From contig BTPP01000005.1 of assembly GCA_037102815.1 (NCBI GenBank), positions 2,666,001 to 2,730,000 of the forward strand: 64,000 bases of DNA, given 5' to 3'. Positions 12,462 to 26,000 of the stretch are shown in pieces. The position numbers and the translations under genes are program-made. The notes below the pieces were generated by a model. That model had not been told where the DNA came from and did no database searches. It saw only the letters and a program-made list of their open reading frames with translations. The stretch is from Neurospora intermedia. Taxonomy: Eukaryota > Ascomycota > Sordariomycetes > Sordariales > Sordariaceae. Numbering within the stretch: the stretch's first letter is position 1; each line of letters starts with the position of its first letter.

Positions 12462-14296
12462 CTGGTTCGGAGCGGACGTCTACCAAGTTGTGGTTTTGTT
12501 GTTGTTGTTGTTGTTGGGTGCTGACGGTGTTTGGGCTCTGAGGGGTAGAGCCACCAGTCCGCCTCCTCCTCGAAGCCGATGACAGACCAAATGAGTTGCG
12601 CGGCGGGAGAGAGGCGCTGGCGCTGGCGGTAGCGGGTAACTCGACGAACATGCCCGAGGAATCTAGTTCCGGGACGTCACCTAGTCCACTGTGACTGTGA
12701 GTGTAACTATGACTAGTACCGCCTGACGCGCCTCTAGCATGCGAGGAGCCGCCGACCAAGGGACTTGCCACTCCGTGCGTGATCTCGCTTCCGTCAGCGG
12801 AGAGTTCGCTTGCGTTACTCTGGTTGCGCCAGTGGTGTTGATTTTGGTTGCGGGTGGTGCTGCTGTAGTGGTATCCCAACCCTGCTGTGCTTTGGCTGTC
12901 CACACTCTCTCGCATGCCGCCGTTGCCATTGCCGTTATGGCCACCAGCATAGGTGGTAGAGGTAGTATGGGAGGAGGAGGGAAGAGGTGGTGGTGAAGCA
13001 CCGTCGAAGTACCCCGGGTTTGGGTCGGGACTGGCCAGTTCGCTCCCGTTGTTGTTCATGTTCCCAGCGCCGCAGTGAGGCGAAACCATGTAAGTAGTAT
13101 CGCTCCCCGACCTCCCATGTCTCCCAATACCACTGCCGTCGCCAACACCAACACTGTGAGCACCAGGCTGTGGCGTCCCTGCCAAACTGCTAGCATTCGT
13201 CGTATGACCCCCGGGCGTGTTCGTCTCGGACATGAACATCAGAGGATCGGCGCTGGCGTTATCAGTGTCCGAAGGTGCTCTGACGTGCAGGAACCGGCCG
13301 GATTGTTCCATCTGCGCTTGGGAGGCGCTGGTCTTGGAGGCTTTGGAGTGGTAGCCGGATGTGGAACCCTTTTTGGATTCCATGGCGGATTCAACCCGCT
13401 TGAGGCGGCGGATGATGAGGAAGGCGGCGATGATGACGATGATCAGCAGAGCGATGGCCCCGCCGATTATGCCGCCTAGTTGGGCGCCGTTGAGACCGCC
13501 GCTACCGTCGCTGTCCTTGGTATCCTTAGGGATGGCAGAAGCTTTGGGGACGGAGCTAGGGAGAAATTTCGGGATGGCGCCGGAGTTGTCGTCGATGCCT
13601 GTGAGAGCGGGAGGAGGTGTTGGGGTGGTGAGGACAGCGGAGATTTGGGTGGTGGTGATGGTCTTGCCGCCGGAGGTGGTGGTGATAATGTCGACTAGGG
13701 TGGTGCTGAATGGCTCTGTTGAGTAACATGCGTCGACTGCACATCCCATGTTGTTCGGGCAACAGCCGTAGTTGTAAGATGACGGACAGAGTTGATAGCT
13801 GGCAGGGCATGATGTGAACGTGTTGGTTACCCCGTATGGTGCTATACAGCCTCTTACGGCGTCACAAACCCAGCCTTCGGGACAGCATCCCTCTGATCTT
13901 TGTCAGTTTAAAGACCATGCTAGGAACGGTAGGGGCCATAAACTCACGTCCGGCCGTGATGGGACAATAATAATATCCTACTTTCCCGCACGCCGTACCC
14001 ACTGCCGCTGTTGTCGCCGAGCATGCATCGCTTGCACACTCATACTGATCTGGACAACAACCTCCACCCAAGGACTCGGGACATAGCGAATGGTTGACCG
14101 GGCAAGTAAGATCGTCGTCTCCTCTTCGTTTCAATCGTAATGGCTGCGGAGGAGGTGTGATTTCTGGTTTCTTGGGGACCCTGTGAACCGTCTCTTTCTT
14201 CAACAGTGCCTCCGCTTGCGACGCCATCGCCTCCTGGCCGAAGAGAGCCATGATATAAAGGAGGACACACGATGAGCACGACCAAACGCTGCGCAT
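12043..14296 (-). CDS. Single-pass membrane protein with cysteine-rich ectodomain and acidic polyQ cytoplasmic tail
   Basis: Two exons on the minus strand, 14296-13948 and 13892-12043, with a 55-nt intron (GTGAGT donor, ACTGAC branch region, CAG acceptor) give about 732 residues. Splicing joins TAG to QGCCPEGW and restores the second of three similar Cys modules (CPxxxxxC, GGGCCPDQYEC; GCCPEGWVCD; CPSSYNYGCCPNN). The N-terminus looks like a signal peptide. After the Cys-rich part come a Thr/Ser/Pro-rich stalk and one membrane segment near residues 258-277 (GGIIGGAIALLIIVIIAAF) followed by basic RRLKR. So the first ~255 residues are probably outside and the last ~455 cytoplasmic. The tail has a 16-Gln run and a very acidic C-terminus. 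The layout resembles fungal cell-wall sensor-type proteins, but I do not recognise the family by name. The start has a good context (GCCGCCATG). Confidence 0.75.
12412..12459 (-). repeat. CAG/CAA tract coding 16 glutamines
   Basis: Sixteen consecutive Gln codons, with a second shorter Gln run close by, in the cytoplasmic tail of the membrane protein. This is the second long polyQ tract among the window's five protein genes. Confidence 0.85.
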
Positions 14297-17200
14297 GGCG
14301 GCTTTGGCTTTTTCGAGTTTCGAGTTGATTGATTTGTTTTCCGTTCTGCTTATTGGACCTCCCGAGCTGGACCAATGTTCATTTTCCGTCGCTTATAGTC
14401 TGGTTTATGCGGTCATCCGCTGTGGTTTGTCGAATGCGCCGCGAATGCAGATGTTCTCTGTATTCACCTGCGAGACGCAGAAGGTTAGAGGAGAGAAGGA
14501 TGGCCTGAAGGAGCCGTGTCCGATCGTTAAACAACTTTCCGAACCAGTACAAGGATAACAATGAGATGGGAATGGATCAGACCAGAGATTGGGCAGGCCT
14601 TCTTTGTCCAAATAAGGCGGCTGGCGTGTGACCTGAGAAGCAGTAGTAATCCTGCTAAGTGAGATGCCTATTATTGCTGACTGAGGATCCGTAACGGTTC
14701 TACCTAGAGGCGGAGCAGAGAGAGCGCCACGGGCCCACGGCCGGTATCCGAAGGGAACCACCAGTAGGGCTGAGACAGTACATCAAACGCGGTGCGCGCA
14801 CACGGGTGATGGCAGGGCTGGCCGCCGATAGTGGTTTCCGATGTCTGGTAGTATGAAGCGTGATGACGATGACGATGACGATGGTGGTGAGATTTCAAGA
14901 TCCAAATCAAAAGAGAAGAGAGCGAGTCCACCTGAGAAAGAAAAGAAAAAAAAAAAAAAAAAAGAAGAGGGATGATGGCACCAAAAGTCCCAAAGGACTG
15001 GGAGGAGATCGACCATTCCCGTCCAGTTCCTGCGGTTCCTGTGCTCTCATCCTGTGAATCAATACCACCTACCTTGCCTGAACGCAGCCTAGCTCCAAGA
15101 TCCTTGTACATACGTAGAATCAGATCCGACCTCACCCACATGGCCATTTCGGGCAACCATTGAGAAGCTCGCATGCAGGCTGGGGAAGCACTCGGAGTGA
15201 CTGCTCATACAAACATGCTCCCTCTCGACATGGTTTGACTGAATGTTTGACCTCGCCGTGCCTCATTCCCACTGACAGCGCCATGGTGGGTGTTTTCCCT
15301 TTGTGGCGTCGGGCTCTGGATCACGGGCAGCCAATGTGTTGTTCTCTTTGTGTGCATGGCTAGTCTGTTTGGTTTTTGAGGCATGGTGATTGGCCTACGA
15401 GGTAGTGTAGTGCCGAGTGGAGGGCTTCGTGGCCAAGCCGTCAGAGAAGGGTAGAAGTGTCCGAGGAAGTGCAACTCTGTGGCTATCGCATCAAGCAATG
15501 GTCCGATAAAAACCGAATATCGATACGACGTTTGTGCTCTGGTATCACTGCAGAACTACGTTGGAGCGGCAGATACGTGAGGATATGGCGGAGAGGAGAA
15601 GGCGGCCACCAATAATGCGGCCCATGAAAGTGGAAGTCATGGTGACAAGCTCGTGCGCACCCCGAGGTGACTCAACTGCAACACAGCATTTCTTCTCCCA
15701 GTGAAGGGTACGGCCGAAACGAGCAAGCAGAGGGATTCTCTCCAGCGTCGGTATAAAGGCTCGGGTGAGCAACACATTCTCTTCTGTGAGATGCTAGCGC
15801 GTGACCAAAGTATGAAAGTTGTGGGGGGATGTAAGCGCTTACTACGCATCCTGAGGAAGTCTTGGTATTTTGTTACCTTATCAAAGAGCAGTTTCAGTAG
15901 GAGGGGAGGGGATGTTTGGTTTGCCTTTGTTTCTTGTACTATCAGTGATCTCATCAGACTAGTCTAGTTGACTGTGCCCCTCCATACGAATCTCAGTTGG
16001 TATTCCAGTAAGGTTACTGAACAGCCGCCATAAGAGTAGAAAATAGAAGGTCGTTGGGAGCACTTTTGGTCCGTCATGATTTTCCAGTTGTTTTCTTGGT
16101 GAAAGATGTCGGAAGAAGTGAGGGGGAGTCAAAACCATGCGTGATGTTGGGAAGTAGTCTAATTGTTAGTGCATACAGCTATCTGCACGTTCCAGCATGT
16201 GGTCAAAGCGCGCTGACAATGGAACAAGGGCTGCCCTCTTCGGACGAGTTTTGCTGTCTCCACCGTTGACAACATCTCACAAGCACTCCACGACTTGTCT
16301 GCCAATACAACGACAGACGGCATGTTGGGTTGCTTCCCGGGTTCCAACATGATCCTACGGCTATATCGAGTTGTTATACCATCGGGCTGAGCGGTACGGC
16401 ACAGCAACGCGTACCACGGACTGAGGTGCTCACGTCAACCAAAAACACCCGACGGCCAGATACAGTTTCAAAGTGGAATCTCTTCAGGAAGTAATAGCAT
16501 CATCGAACGTTGTTAACAATAGTTGATTCTCATTTTTGTATATAATACGGAGCGCATCCTGGAACCGACACAACCCTTACAGCGCATATTGCTCGGCTTC
16601 GTATCGGGTGGTCAAGGTGGTTGGTGAACAAGACTTGGCGGCGCGGCGTGAAGTCTTCTATCACCCCGCTTCGCCAGTCTATCCGCATTTGGATTGCTAT
16701 AATAAGTGACGGAATCCATCACAGCTCATGCTATAATATTCAACAGTTTGTCTGCTTGGGTATAAAGGCAGTCAGTCTGATCCGATCACAGTCCCCGGTG
16801 TGGTCGGTCCGAGTATGTACCCGAGTTGTTCACCGAGGTGAGAACCGAAGCGACTGACGTGCCGTGATTGACTCTCCAATCTATTTCACAACACTACAAC
16901 AAATATATATATAGGCCGATCGCTTGGCCCCAATGTCTCATCACCATGCGGCTCTGATCTTTCGGATCACGGTTAATGACACCAACCCATCTCAAGAATG
17001 GCTCCAGGTACGGGCTCAATGTCAGTGGATGGGATCCAGAATAGGTGATGGGTCTCTGCTGAAGATGTGCCCTGATCTTGCCGCAGTCTTGGACAGAAAC
17101 AGACAGCCAAGCCCTTCTTCCCCGCGTTACTCTTTGACTTTCTGGGGAAATTTCTGGGGAAAGGTGGAGGAAAGGTGGAGGGACAGTGGAGGTGGAGGTT

Positions 17201-17787
17201 TCCGAGGTGGGGGAATCTCCGCACTTTCACGCTTCCTTCTCCGCACATTGGGCGAAATATGTAACCGGCCCTTGCCTTTCCAAGAAAATCTCGGAGGCAG
17301 ACGAGCGCCAATTGTCTAGAAAGAAGAAGAACAGGCTTGTTTTGCACGCCCCAACAGAGGATCCTTGTTCGCCAGGCTCGCCGCTCCACGCTCCAGACCA
17401 AAGTTGGCCTCCCTCGTGACCTTCTCTCACAAGCCAAGACTGCTGCTGTCGTCAACGTGCTGGACGTAGCCGGCTAATATCCTCATTCCAAACCCATCTC
17501 CCTATGACATGTCGTAGTCACCGCCCATTTGCTTCAGATCTCCGTCTTTCATTATGAACACAACCTTCTCGCTTTGGCCATGATCTGAAATTTCCCCGAA
17601 CCTACGACGCAAACAACAAGGTGAGATTGCTTTTCTACCATTCCTTACAAGGGATTAGAATAAAACAAGTTGGATACATCATCTCACTGAAACTCCAACA
17701 GAATCCAGTTTAAGCTTTTCCTCGGCACTTGGCACAAACCAATCCCACGCACGAGACGATGCTTTCTCCATAACCATATTGAACAAG
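14297..17787. other. Divergent intergenic region, about 3.5 kb, no gene seen
   Basis: This region separates the minus-strand membrane-protein gene from the plus-strand zinc-cluster gene and should hold both promoters. A strong A/G run at about 14937-14967 (a C/T run on the minus strand) lies about 640 bp upstream of the membrane-protein start and may mark its promoter or leader. The longest open frames (about 100-160 codons, for example 14704-15174 and 16973-17455, both minus) have no recognisable domain and overlap one another. I saw no tRNA, 5S rRNA or snRNA signature. Confidence 0.5.
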
Positions 17788-20093
17788 ATGGATCCCGCTG
17801 GTGTAAAAATGCTTCTTTACACACGACTGGCTCCTCCAAAGGAGCCAAAGAGACGATCAAGAGCCGGTAAGTCTCCACCCGGAATGCACTCTCGGCCCTA
17901 GTTTTGCCGTTAACTTGGAACAAACCTGCTCTAGGCTGCACCTTTTGGTACGTTGTTCCTTGTACTCTCTCGGTTTTCGTGAGATTGCTGTCCCGAATAT
18001 CAAGTAGCTGCTGACCTCTGGAAAAGCAAAGAAAAGGTTGGTCGAGCGCTCTCCGCTCTTACAAGAGTCTCTTAACTGACCAAGCTTCAACACCATAGAA
18101 GAAAAAGTGTGATGAGGGACGCCCGCAATGTTCACGCTGCGTCGAGCATGGGGCGACCTGTGTCTACGAGGCTTTGCGGCCTCGAAGGCGTCGAAAGGCT
18201 AGCTTGGCGACTTCATCATCATCAACTATATCCAGCAATGACAGCCATAGGCTATCTCTCTCCCGGAGATTATCGGACTTTGGCTACGACAGCGACAGCG
18301 CGAGCCCTCCGGAATCTACAGAGGTGGACTACATGTTTTCACCACCAGACCTCCACCACAGCACCTATTGGAACGCACCTTCACCTACGCCGAGTTACCC
18401 TCTCATCTCTCCCACAGAGTCACTCTTCACACTGCCAGACTTGAGCCACGCCGAAGAAGTGACCGAGGATGCTGAAGATGGTGGCGTTGCGGAATCATGG
18501 ACGACCTACACAGCGGTCACTACAGTGTCACGGCCCACGCCATATTATCCGGACCTAGCCATGATAGCGCCATGTCCGGTGACATCACCTCTATTCGAAT
18601 TTCACTCCCCGGTATTTTCAGAGTTCACGGATCGCCCCAACCGACGAGCTCTCGTGGATCATTTTTGTAATATTCTCTCCCACCTGATTGTCTTTCGTGA
18701 AGAGAGTGGGAACCCGTTCCAGCAATTGGTGTTGCCATTGACGCGGCAGAGCTCGCCCGTGCTCAATGCCATTTTCGCTCTAGCTAGCGCCCATTTAGAA
18801 TATCGAGGGATCCAAAACGAGGAGCATTCCCTCTTCTTCCACAATCAGGCCATTCAGGGACTTGGACGTCTAATAGAGCAGAGTGCCAAGTCGAACCGAA
18901 ACGAGATTTTGGCAACCATCATGCTGCTGATCTACTATGAAGTGGTGAGTTTCTTACAGACACGGCCAAGTTTGAGAGCTAACTCGAGCCGATGTAGCTG
19001 GTCCAAAGAGGACGATCAAACCTAGTGGATGGCCACCTGAAAGGGGCACTTACCATCATGTGCACCAATCCCGAACCATCAGACTCTACCAGCATCTTTC
19101 TCGAACGGGTACGCGCACACACCCAGACACACTTACCACTAGAGTAAACACTAACAGATCCCACAGGCCTTCCGCTTCTACGACGTAATAGCCGCCCTCT
19201 CCAACGGCCGCGCCCCCCTCTCGGCCGCTCCCACCGCTGGCTGCCTGATGCCCTTCCCACCTCTCGGCGCTCCCATCACCTCCCCTTTATCCAACGTCGA
19301 CACCCTCCTCGGCATGGCCACCACGCTATGGCCAATCATCCACCGACTGTCGAGCATCGTCACGCTGAAAAGCGACCTCCAAGCCGCCATCTGGAGCAAC
19401 GCTTCGGCTTCCAAGATCGCCGTCCTGCGAACCGAACTCGAAGCAACCACCCAAGCCATCGAAGCCGCTCTATCACGCTGGCAACCGCAACTGCCCCCCG
19501 GCTTTGCCCCCGATGAAGAAGTAGACCGAGAGTCGAACAAGACGACGGACAAAGTCCACAGCAAGCACCAGAACCACCGGCCAAAAGTCGACGTCATGTC
19601 CCCAACTACGGTGGCCGAACGCAGTCGTCTGCATAGCATCTGGCACAACGCCCTCGCCTACCGCCACTCGGCCTTTGTCTACCTCTACCGCAGCGTGCAC
19701 GGCTATCGGCGCTCGCACAGGGCGGTGCAAGAGCACACCCATCGCTCACTTTTGCACTGCGCAGCGACGGTGAAGCATGAGGGGCCCATGGGTGCGCTCC
19801 TGTGGCCGCTGTTTGTGGCGGCGTGCGAGGCTGTGACGGAAGATGATCGCAGGTGGGCGGAGCAAGCGTTTGAAAAGGTCAAGAAGAGGCAGGGGATGAG
19901 GAATATTGAGAGGGCGTGGGAGATTGTGAGGGAGGTGTGGAAGAGGGCAGATAGGGCTGAGTCTGTAGCTGGAGCTGGGGCTGGGGTGGATAGGGGATCG
20001 AAGGAGCAGGAGAAGCTGGGGGACATGGGAATGGGAGAGGATCTGTGGAGGCAGGTTAGTAGGGAGATGGGGGTTAGTGTTGTGTTTGGGTGA
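17788..20093 (+). CDS. Zn2Cys6 transcription factor, Fungal_trans_2-like, zinc cluster spread over four exons
   Basis: Six exons: 17788-17866, 17935-17947, 18027-18036, 18099-18944, 18998-19108 and 19167-20093 (661 residues). The zinc cluster near residues 28-55 is C-x2-C-x6-C-x6-C-x2-C-x6-C, the expected spacing. It appears only if a 13-nt and a 10-nt microexon are included: reading through any of introns 1-3 loses the Cys spacing or meets a stop. The introns are 68, 79, 62, 53 and 58 nt; donors are GTAAGT, GTACGT, GTTGGT, GTGAGT and GTACGC, and several have good CTGAC/CTAAC branch sites. Basic residues (RPRRRRK) follow the cluster. The rest, including a helix-rich stretch from about residue 200, resembles the Fungal_trans_2 regulator domain (family recall). 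A nuclear DNA-binding regulator is the likely role; target unknown. The next in-frame ATG is at 17809. Confidence 0.8.
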
Positions 20094-23021
20094 AGACGAC
20101 GACGGGATGTCAACGGAGAGATACCAAACAGGAAGGGTGCTTTGAAAGGGAACAGATCCATCGTATTGTGAAGCGGAGATGACCTTAGTTCCGAAGTTTC
20201 AGGGCATCTCGGTGGAAGAATGGGCCTGATAAGCTGAAAAGCATAATGGAAACTCTTGGGCATTTAACCACGTTAGAGAAAGTCCGAAACTATACATAGC
20301 CGTTTCTGTCTGCAACAGCTCGGAATGGCTAAGAGTACTAGGAATGTAGCTGATGATTCGGAGAAAACTCCGTCTTGGTTCAGTTGCTTTCTGTGTGAAA
20401 CAAAGCTGCCTTTTAGTGACAGCCCGTTATCTCCCTCCAGTCCCTCGAGCTCTCGCTTGCCAAGGTTACACAAGAAGGTCCAAGCTTGGCACATAACATG
20501 TGAACCTGAAGTAAGACGGTGCAGTGGAAGTCTGGGGAGACCAGAAGCGGGGTAAAAGCCCAGGCGTCGACACCGAGTACGATGATGCTACGGTATCTTG
20601 TCTACACCATCTACCCGATGTACCCATCCAGAAACGTTAAAAAATGCTACTTGAAGTTCCAGTTTGCATGGAGCAGATCCTTTGACAGAATCTAGACTCG
20701 CAATGCGCAAAGGCCGCAGATGAATTGGGGGCCTTTTTTTCTGTGCCTACCTACTCAGAGTTGGGTTCGAACCATACATGGCAGCGGCGTCGAAGATCTC
20801 CAGCCCAGCGGGAAGGAACACTCCCTGCCCTGTGGGGTCGGAAGACGCACATCGATGCACAAAATGAATGCACACTGCACATCATGGACTTGGGAAGGTG
20901 CGACGAACCTACAATTTGATCTACTTTGGCTTTAAATGTTCCTGTCCTGTTCGTGTCTGTCCAGTTTGCCGAGATTCCGTCTCTCATCAACTCGAGTTGT
21001 GTACACCACACAGTACAACGGTCGTGTCCCGACATGGTCACCTCGGGACAAATCTCCCCAAAGTGGTGGTGTGTACCGACAGACAGTGTGTACATACCTC
21101 CATTTCTTGCTTGACCCGGAAATATCCCCACGTTCAACGGCCAATTGCATCTGCGAAAGAGTCTGCAAGCCGGCAGTTTAGACGTAGCATTCAGACTCAA
21201 AGACCGATATGATTGGCTCCTTAAGCGTGGGGATAAATCCGACATGAAGGAGATTGAGCGGTATCGCCACCCGGGCATCACCGCCAAGCACACAATCCAC
21301 GAACACCTTCGCTCCATGTTGAGCGAGCGAGCATGAAGCTGGAGATGTAGTGTATGTAGGTGATGGCGGTGCTGCACCTGGTCGGAGTCCGGAATTGACA
21401 CATACACAATGAGTGTAGTGTACACATCACATTTCTCAACTCACCACTGCATTTCTCTTCCCCCCAATCACGACGCTGGCGCCGATTCGTATGGGGAACG
21501 CGATTCGCTGAGGGCTGCAAATAGAGTGCTTCACGATATTTCGCGACATCGGCACCACTCAGCTAGTGAAGCATCGTGGCCGCTGCCCGTGGTTGGCTGC
21601 CCGGCTTGGATCTCGCACAGAAGCAAAGCGCCCTACACTACACGTGTAAAAGCCGCCGCCGGGACGTCCTTTTGCTTTCCCCGTTGCCCGTCTCCCGTTC
21701 GCTAGAAAAGAACACATTGGGGGGACACAGACCTGCACACAAAAGTGTTCTAGCCCAGCCCTGTCAACAAACTATCGTATGCTAAGGTAGGAATGGAAGA
21801 AGGAAGCCTGCCGTCTGCAATTCTCTCGCCCGCTCTTGCCTCGCCGCAAAAACTTTTCCTCTTTGTTTTTTTTTTCCCTTTCTTTTTATTTTTTGATTTT
21901 CCTTTTTTTTTCTCTCTCTGTATCTCTCCGTCAGTTCCCAAGCGCATGTCTTGTCCTTGTTTCTATTCCATCTCCCGGAGTCATTCCGTTCCCGACACCT
22001 ACAAGTCCTGGGGCACCTCACCACTGCAGATCTTCGGTCGCGCTTCGGACGAGGGATCTGCTTGTTGCGATCCACCTTTCAGGTCATCGTGCCATCTCTC
22101 TCCCTCCACTTCGTTTCCATAGCCGGATCCCCAAATCCAGCCACGACACACATCTCTCACTTCTCAAGCCCTTCCATTCCTTCCTTGTCTCATTCAGTCA
22201 CATACGAGAGCACACGAGCACGCGCCACCGAGGTATTCATTCCCCTTCTTGTTGTTGGAGCTTCACTTGTGTTTGGGTCATGTCAGGGTTGCGTTCTGAT
22301 ACGACGTTAGCAAATAAGCCCAGCAGAGAACGAAATCCCGTGCTTGCGCGGCTTCCAGGTTGTCTTCGAGATCGGCATGCTGAATTAACCCTTGGAATCC
22401 TACTTCCCCATATTGCCAGCTCTCCTTTTGGTCAGTCGTGCCAGTCTAGAACGAGGGGTCTCTGACGTACCGGAGGCTTGCACACCACCTGACTACGCTT
22501 CCAAGCCATCTTGACCGTTATTCTTCGACACCCTTTTCCGAATCCCGGAAATGATCGTTGCCCGCAAAATCACGTTCAGCGGCATGACCGATGCATAACT
22601 AGTTATGCTATTGCGCGCCTGTTGAAAAGATCGTCTCTGCTCTTGCACGAAACGGCAAGCCAACACAAAAAGAGAGAGAAGAAGCTTCACACTAACGTTG
22701 GGACGGCTCCTTCACTCATTGGGCGGAAGCTCGGATATATCACAAAATCTTACCAGGGCAATTTGGCCACGCTGAACAACCAACAACCGCGTGCCGCCCA
22801 AACCCATCCATACCTAACACTGCTGCCAAGAATAGCTTCCATCATCATTTCCACAAACATAGGCTTCCCCACCATCTTGAACGTGCGCCAAGCGTCACCA
22901 CTCAGCACCACCATCGCTTATCCTCCATTCCAACAGCGGTTTCCCGGAACGGCTTCGAAAATCGACAACATATTTACGAATTTGAGTATTTGGCAAACCA
23001 TCATGGTTATTCTATAAAGCT
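20094..23021. other. Intergenic region and long pyrimidine-rich leader of the second zinc-cluster gene
   Basis: The region holds the 3' end of the upstream zinc-cluster gene and the promoter and leader of the next one. A very C/T-rich stretch at about 21855-21945 (long T runs with CTCTCT) is typical of the core promoter and transcription start of fungal genes. That would leave a leader of about 1 kb containing several short upstream open frames (for example within 21836-22465 and 22511-23017). A T-loop-like word near 20764-20774 is not part of a tRNA fold that I can draw. No other gene is evident. Confidence 0.5.
21855..21945 (+). promoter_or_regulatory. Pyrimidine-rich tract, probable core promoter of the 23022 gene
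   Basis: About 90 bases that are almost all T and C on the plus strand, about 1.1 kb before the start codon of the zinc-cluster gene at 23022. Pyrimidine tracts like this commonly mark transcription starts of well-expressed filamentous-fungal genes. The assignment to this gene is inferred from orientation. Confidence 0.4.
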
Positions 23022-26000
23022 ATGCCTGAAATGACCCTGATGACCGCACCCCTGCCGCCTCCCAAGCAGATACGCTTTGTAAACAACCAAGGCCAACCTC
23101 CTTCCAAGAGGCGGAGGATCAACGCAGCGTACGTGTCCCCCTTTTTGTATCCCCATCATATCACATCAATGATTATGCATGTTTTCATCCCATACTACAA
23201 GCCATGTGGCTCAGGAGACGCGTAATCCAAAGAGCCCCGCTGCCCGAGAAACCACGGACAAACCGGCGGCATGGAGATCAGCAACACGAAAGAATGTGTG
23301 ACAATATATGGGCTCTATCTAAACCAACTTACCTTGACAGATGCTTGACATGCCGCAAGAGGAAAACCCGATGTGCCGGTGAGAAACCGGTCTGTTCGAC
23401 CTGCACCAAGAACGGGCACCAGTGTCAAGGTTACAACGATCTGGTCGAGCGAAGGAAGGAGGACAACCGGGGCAACGGCCTGACAAAAGGTGATCACGAC
23501 CAAGTTGCCGGGGTGAAAAGGGAGGCGGATGATGACGATGATGAACATTCCGATGACAACGAGGAGGAGGAAGAGGAAGAACCTCACCGACAATGGAAGA
23601 GCAAGACGGCCCCAGCGAGCAAAACGGCCGGCTTTGCCGTTGTTGATAGAGATGCTTCCATGAGGCGTGATTCCATCCCAAACCACAGTTATTCAGGCAC
23701 CCGGCCGCGGGGACTTAGTAATGACTGGGGTCAGGATTCAAGGTCACCCAGCTCTACGAGAACAGCGAGACAGTCCAACTCAAACGGCATTCGATCACCG
23801 ACACAGCACCACAGCCATTCCGTACGGAGAAGAGATCGCATACCGTATTTCCGCTATTTCGGTCCCACGGCGATTGTCCCCGGGTTCAAGCAAAACCTGC
23901 CCAAAGAACCCTCGTTTAGGGACCCAAGGTTCATGAGAACCGGCTCGTCAGTCGCAACAACACCGACGCCATCACATCACATACAGCCTAGAACGATCCA
24001 GGAAACTCTCAAGGACATCCCTACCCTGGAGGACATGCCAGTATACTCCACCGACGACTCCAAGCCGGTGCCCGAAATCATCAAGGTCTTGGTCAAGACC
24101 TTCTTTATTCGGCTGGGTTGCAACTACCCCTTCTTGAAGGAGGAACGTTTCATGCGCCAGCTCGAGGAGAAGCAGGTGGAGCCCATCTTGGTCGATGCCA
24201 TGTGTGCGTTGGCTGCCCGATTCTCCGAGCTTCCTACCTTCACCAATGAGCAGGACGGCAGCAGAGTTCCCAAGTCCGAGTATGGTGATGTCTTTGCTCA
24301 ACGAGTCAAGAACGCCACCGTTGAAACGTTTTCCTGTCCGTCGGTCGCGGCTGTTCAGGCCTTTCTGCTCATGGCATACGAGGCTTTTGGCGCAAACCAG
24401 GACAGTGCCCTTTGGATGTATTTGGGCCTTGCCATCCGCATGGCTACTGACCTAGGTCTTCAGAAGAAGGAGGGTGTCAAATATCAAGGGTCTCGTGATC
24501 CGTGGTTCACCAGGAGGTGGCTAAGCAAGTATAACGACGACGGAAACTCGCCCACGGACAAGCAAGAAGAGGAAGAAACAATCAGCCCCGAAGAGCAAAA
24601 GGAAGTGGAGCAGGCACGTATCGACACGTTCTGGGCAGTCTTTATGCTGGACAGAATCATCTCATCCGGCACAGGTAGGCCAGTCACTTTGCGAGATGAT
24701 GACATGGATTTGGAAATTCCCGAACCCACTCTTGATCAAGAGGGTTGGCCAGATCCCTTCCCGGCTTGCATCAAGATCATCCATCTTTACGGTCGCGCGT
24801 CCGATGTGCTCAACAACATCCGGGATGCGAATGATCTCACGGAGGAGAGCATGAAGAAGCTGCGGCAAATGGAAAGCGACTTGACGATAATCTACTCGAA
24901 ACAACACGAGCGGCTGGTGTTCAATACCCACAACTTCAAGCACTACGTCGAGGCTGGCCAGGGAACCATTTTCATACTACTTCATTTCTGGTTCCATGCC
25001 ATGATCATTATCCTCCATGAACCAGCACTACTGACGCCGTTCGGTAAGCTCACTAACATTCAGCTGTTGTCCAACAGTCGTGAGCTGGCCAGATCGAGCG
25101 CAAAGACCATTGCGGATATCGTTGCCTTTGCCGAACTCATTGATCATCAGAGCTACATTGGCAATCCTTTCACGTCCCAGCCCATCTTCATCGCCGGATG
25201 CGCCTTCCTCAAAGAGTCTGCATTGAGTGCTTCAAGCCCACCATCACGGGAGCAATCCCCAGGAGCGAACAACAAGAGTACCAGCTCGAAAACACATGGC
25301 GGACGTTTGAGCATACCGACCGATAATAGACCGCGACACTCCTTACTCACTTCGGCCGCGGCTGCGAACTACTCGCGCTGCTCTCAGGCACTTGCACGCG
25401 TTGAACAGTACTGGGCAGGAGTCGGGTACATCCTCAACGCCATGGAGCAGAGATCACAGGGCATTGAGGACTGTGAGACATATGTACCGGGCGAGCTCGA
25501 GCGTGTGCTTGCTCGAACCCGTCAGGCCTCAGTTCAGCGGTTGATGGGGTTCGAGAATCCGATCCCACCTTCGCCAGGTGTGCCGCCTATTGCCTTTTCG
25601 CTTACTGGCACAACGAACTCGCCCAACTCAAACCTCACGAGACTGTATACAAACACATCCGGTACGACGAGCTCGCCCAGCTCGAATCTCACGAGAATCT
25701 ATACAAACACGTCCAACCCCGCCATGTCCAACAATTCCATGTTAGTTCCTTCTGTGTCATCAGTCGCTTCGCCTCTTCCACCTACATCACAGCCTACCAC
25801 AGCCGCAACGCCACCAGGAAACATGATCTATGATCCGATCCGGCAGGACACACCAACGGTGGTCTTCCATCCGTCGCCGCATCCGCAACCCAATGTTCTG
25901 GCAGCAAGGTATCAGGGCCGTTCATCTTCGTTCAGCCATCTTCGCGATAGACGTTCCACTTCCACTTTAAGCAGGGGAACATCCCTCAAGTACGAAACAC

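Noticed and set aside
14704-15174. 156-codon minus-strand frame upstream of the membrane-protein gene
   Set aside because: It contains poly-Phe and His/Arg runs from simple repeats and is overlapped by other frames; probably promoter or leader DNA.
20764-20774. GGGTTCGAACC, like a tRNA T-loop
   Set aside because: No acceptor, D or anticodon arm can be drawn around it.
23204-23340. Upstream extension of the second zinc-cluster frame from an ATG at 23204
   Set aside because: This stretch is the intron. Starting there would drop the basic KRRRINAA segment that normally precedes the cluster, whereas splicing from 23128 restores it.
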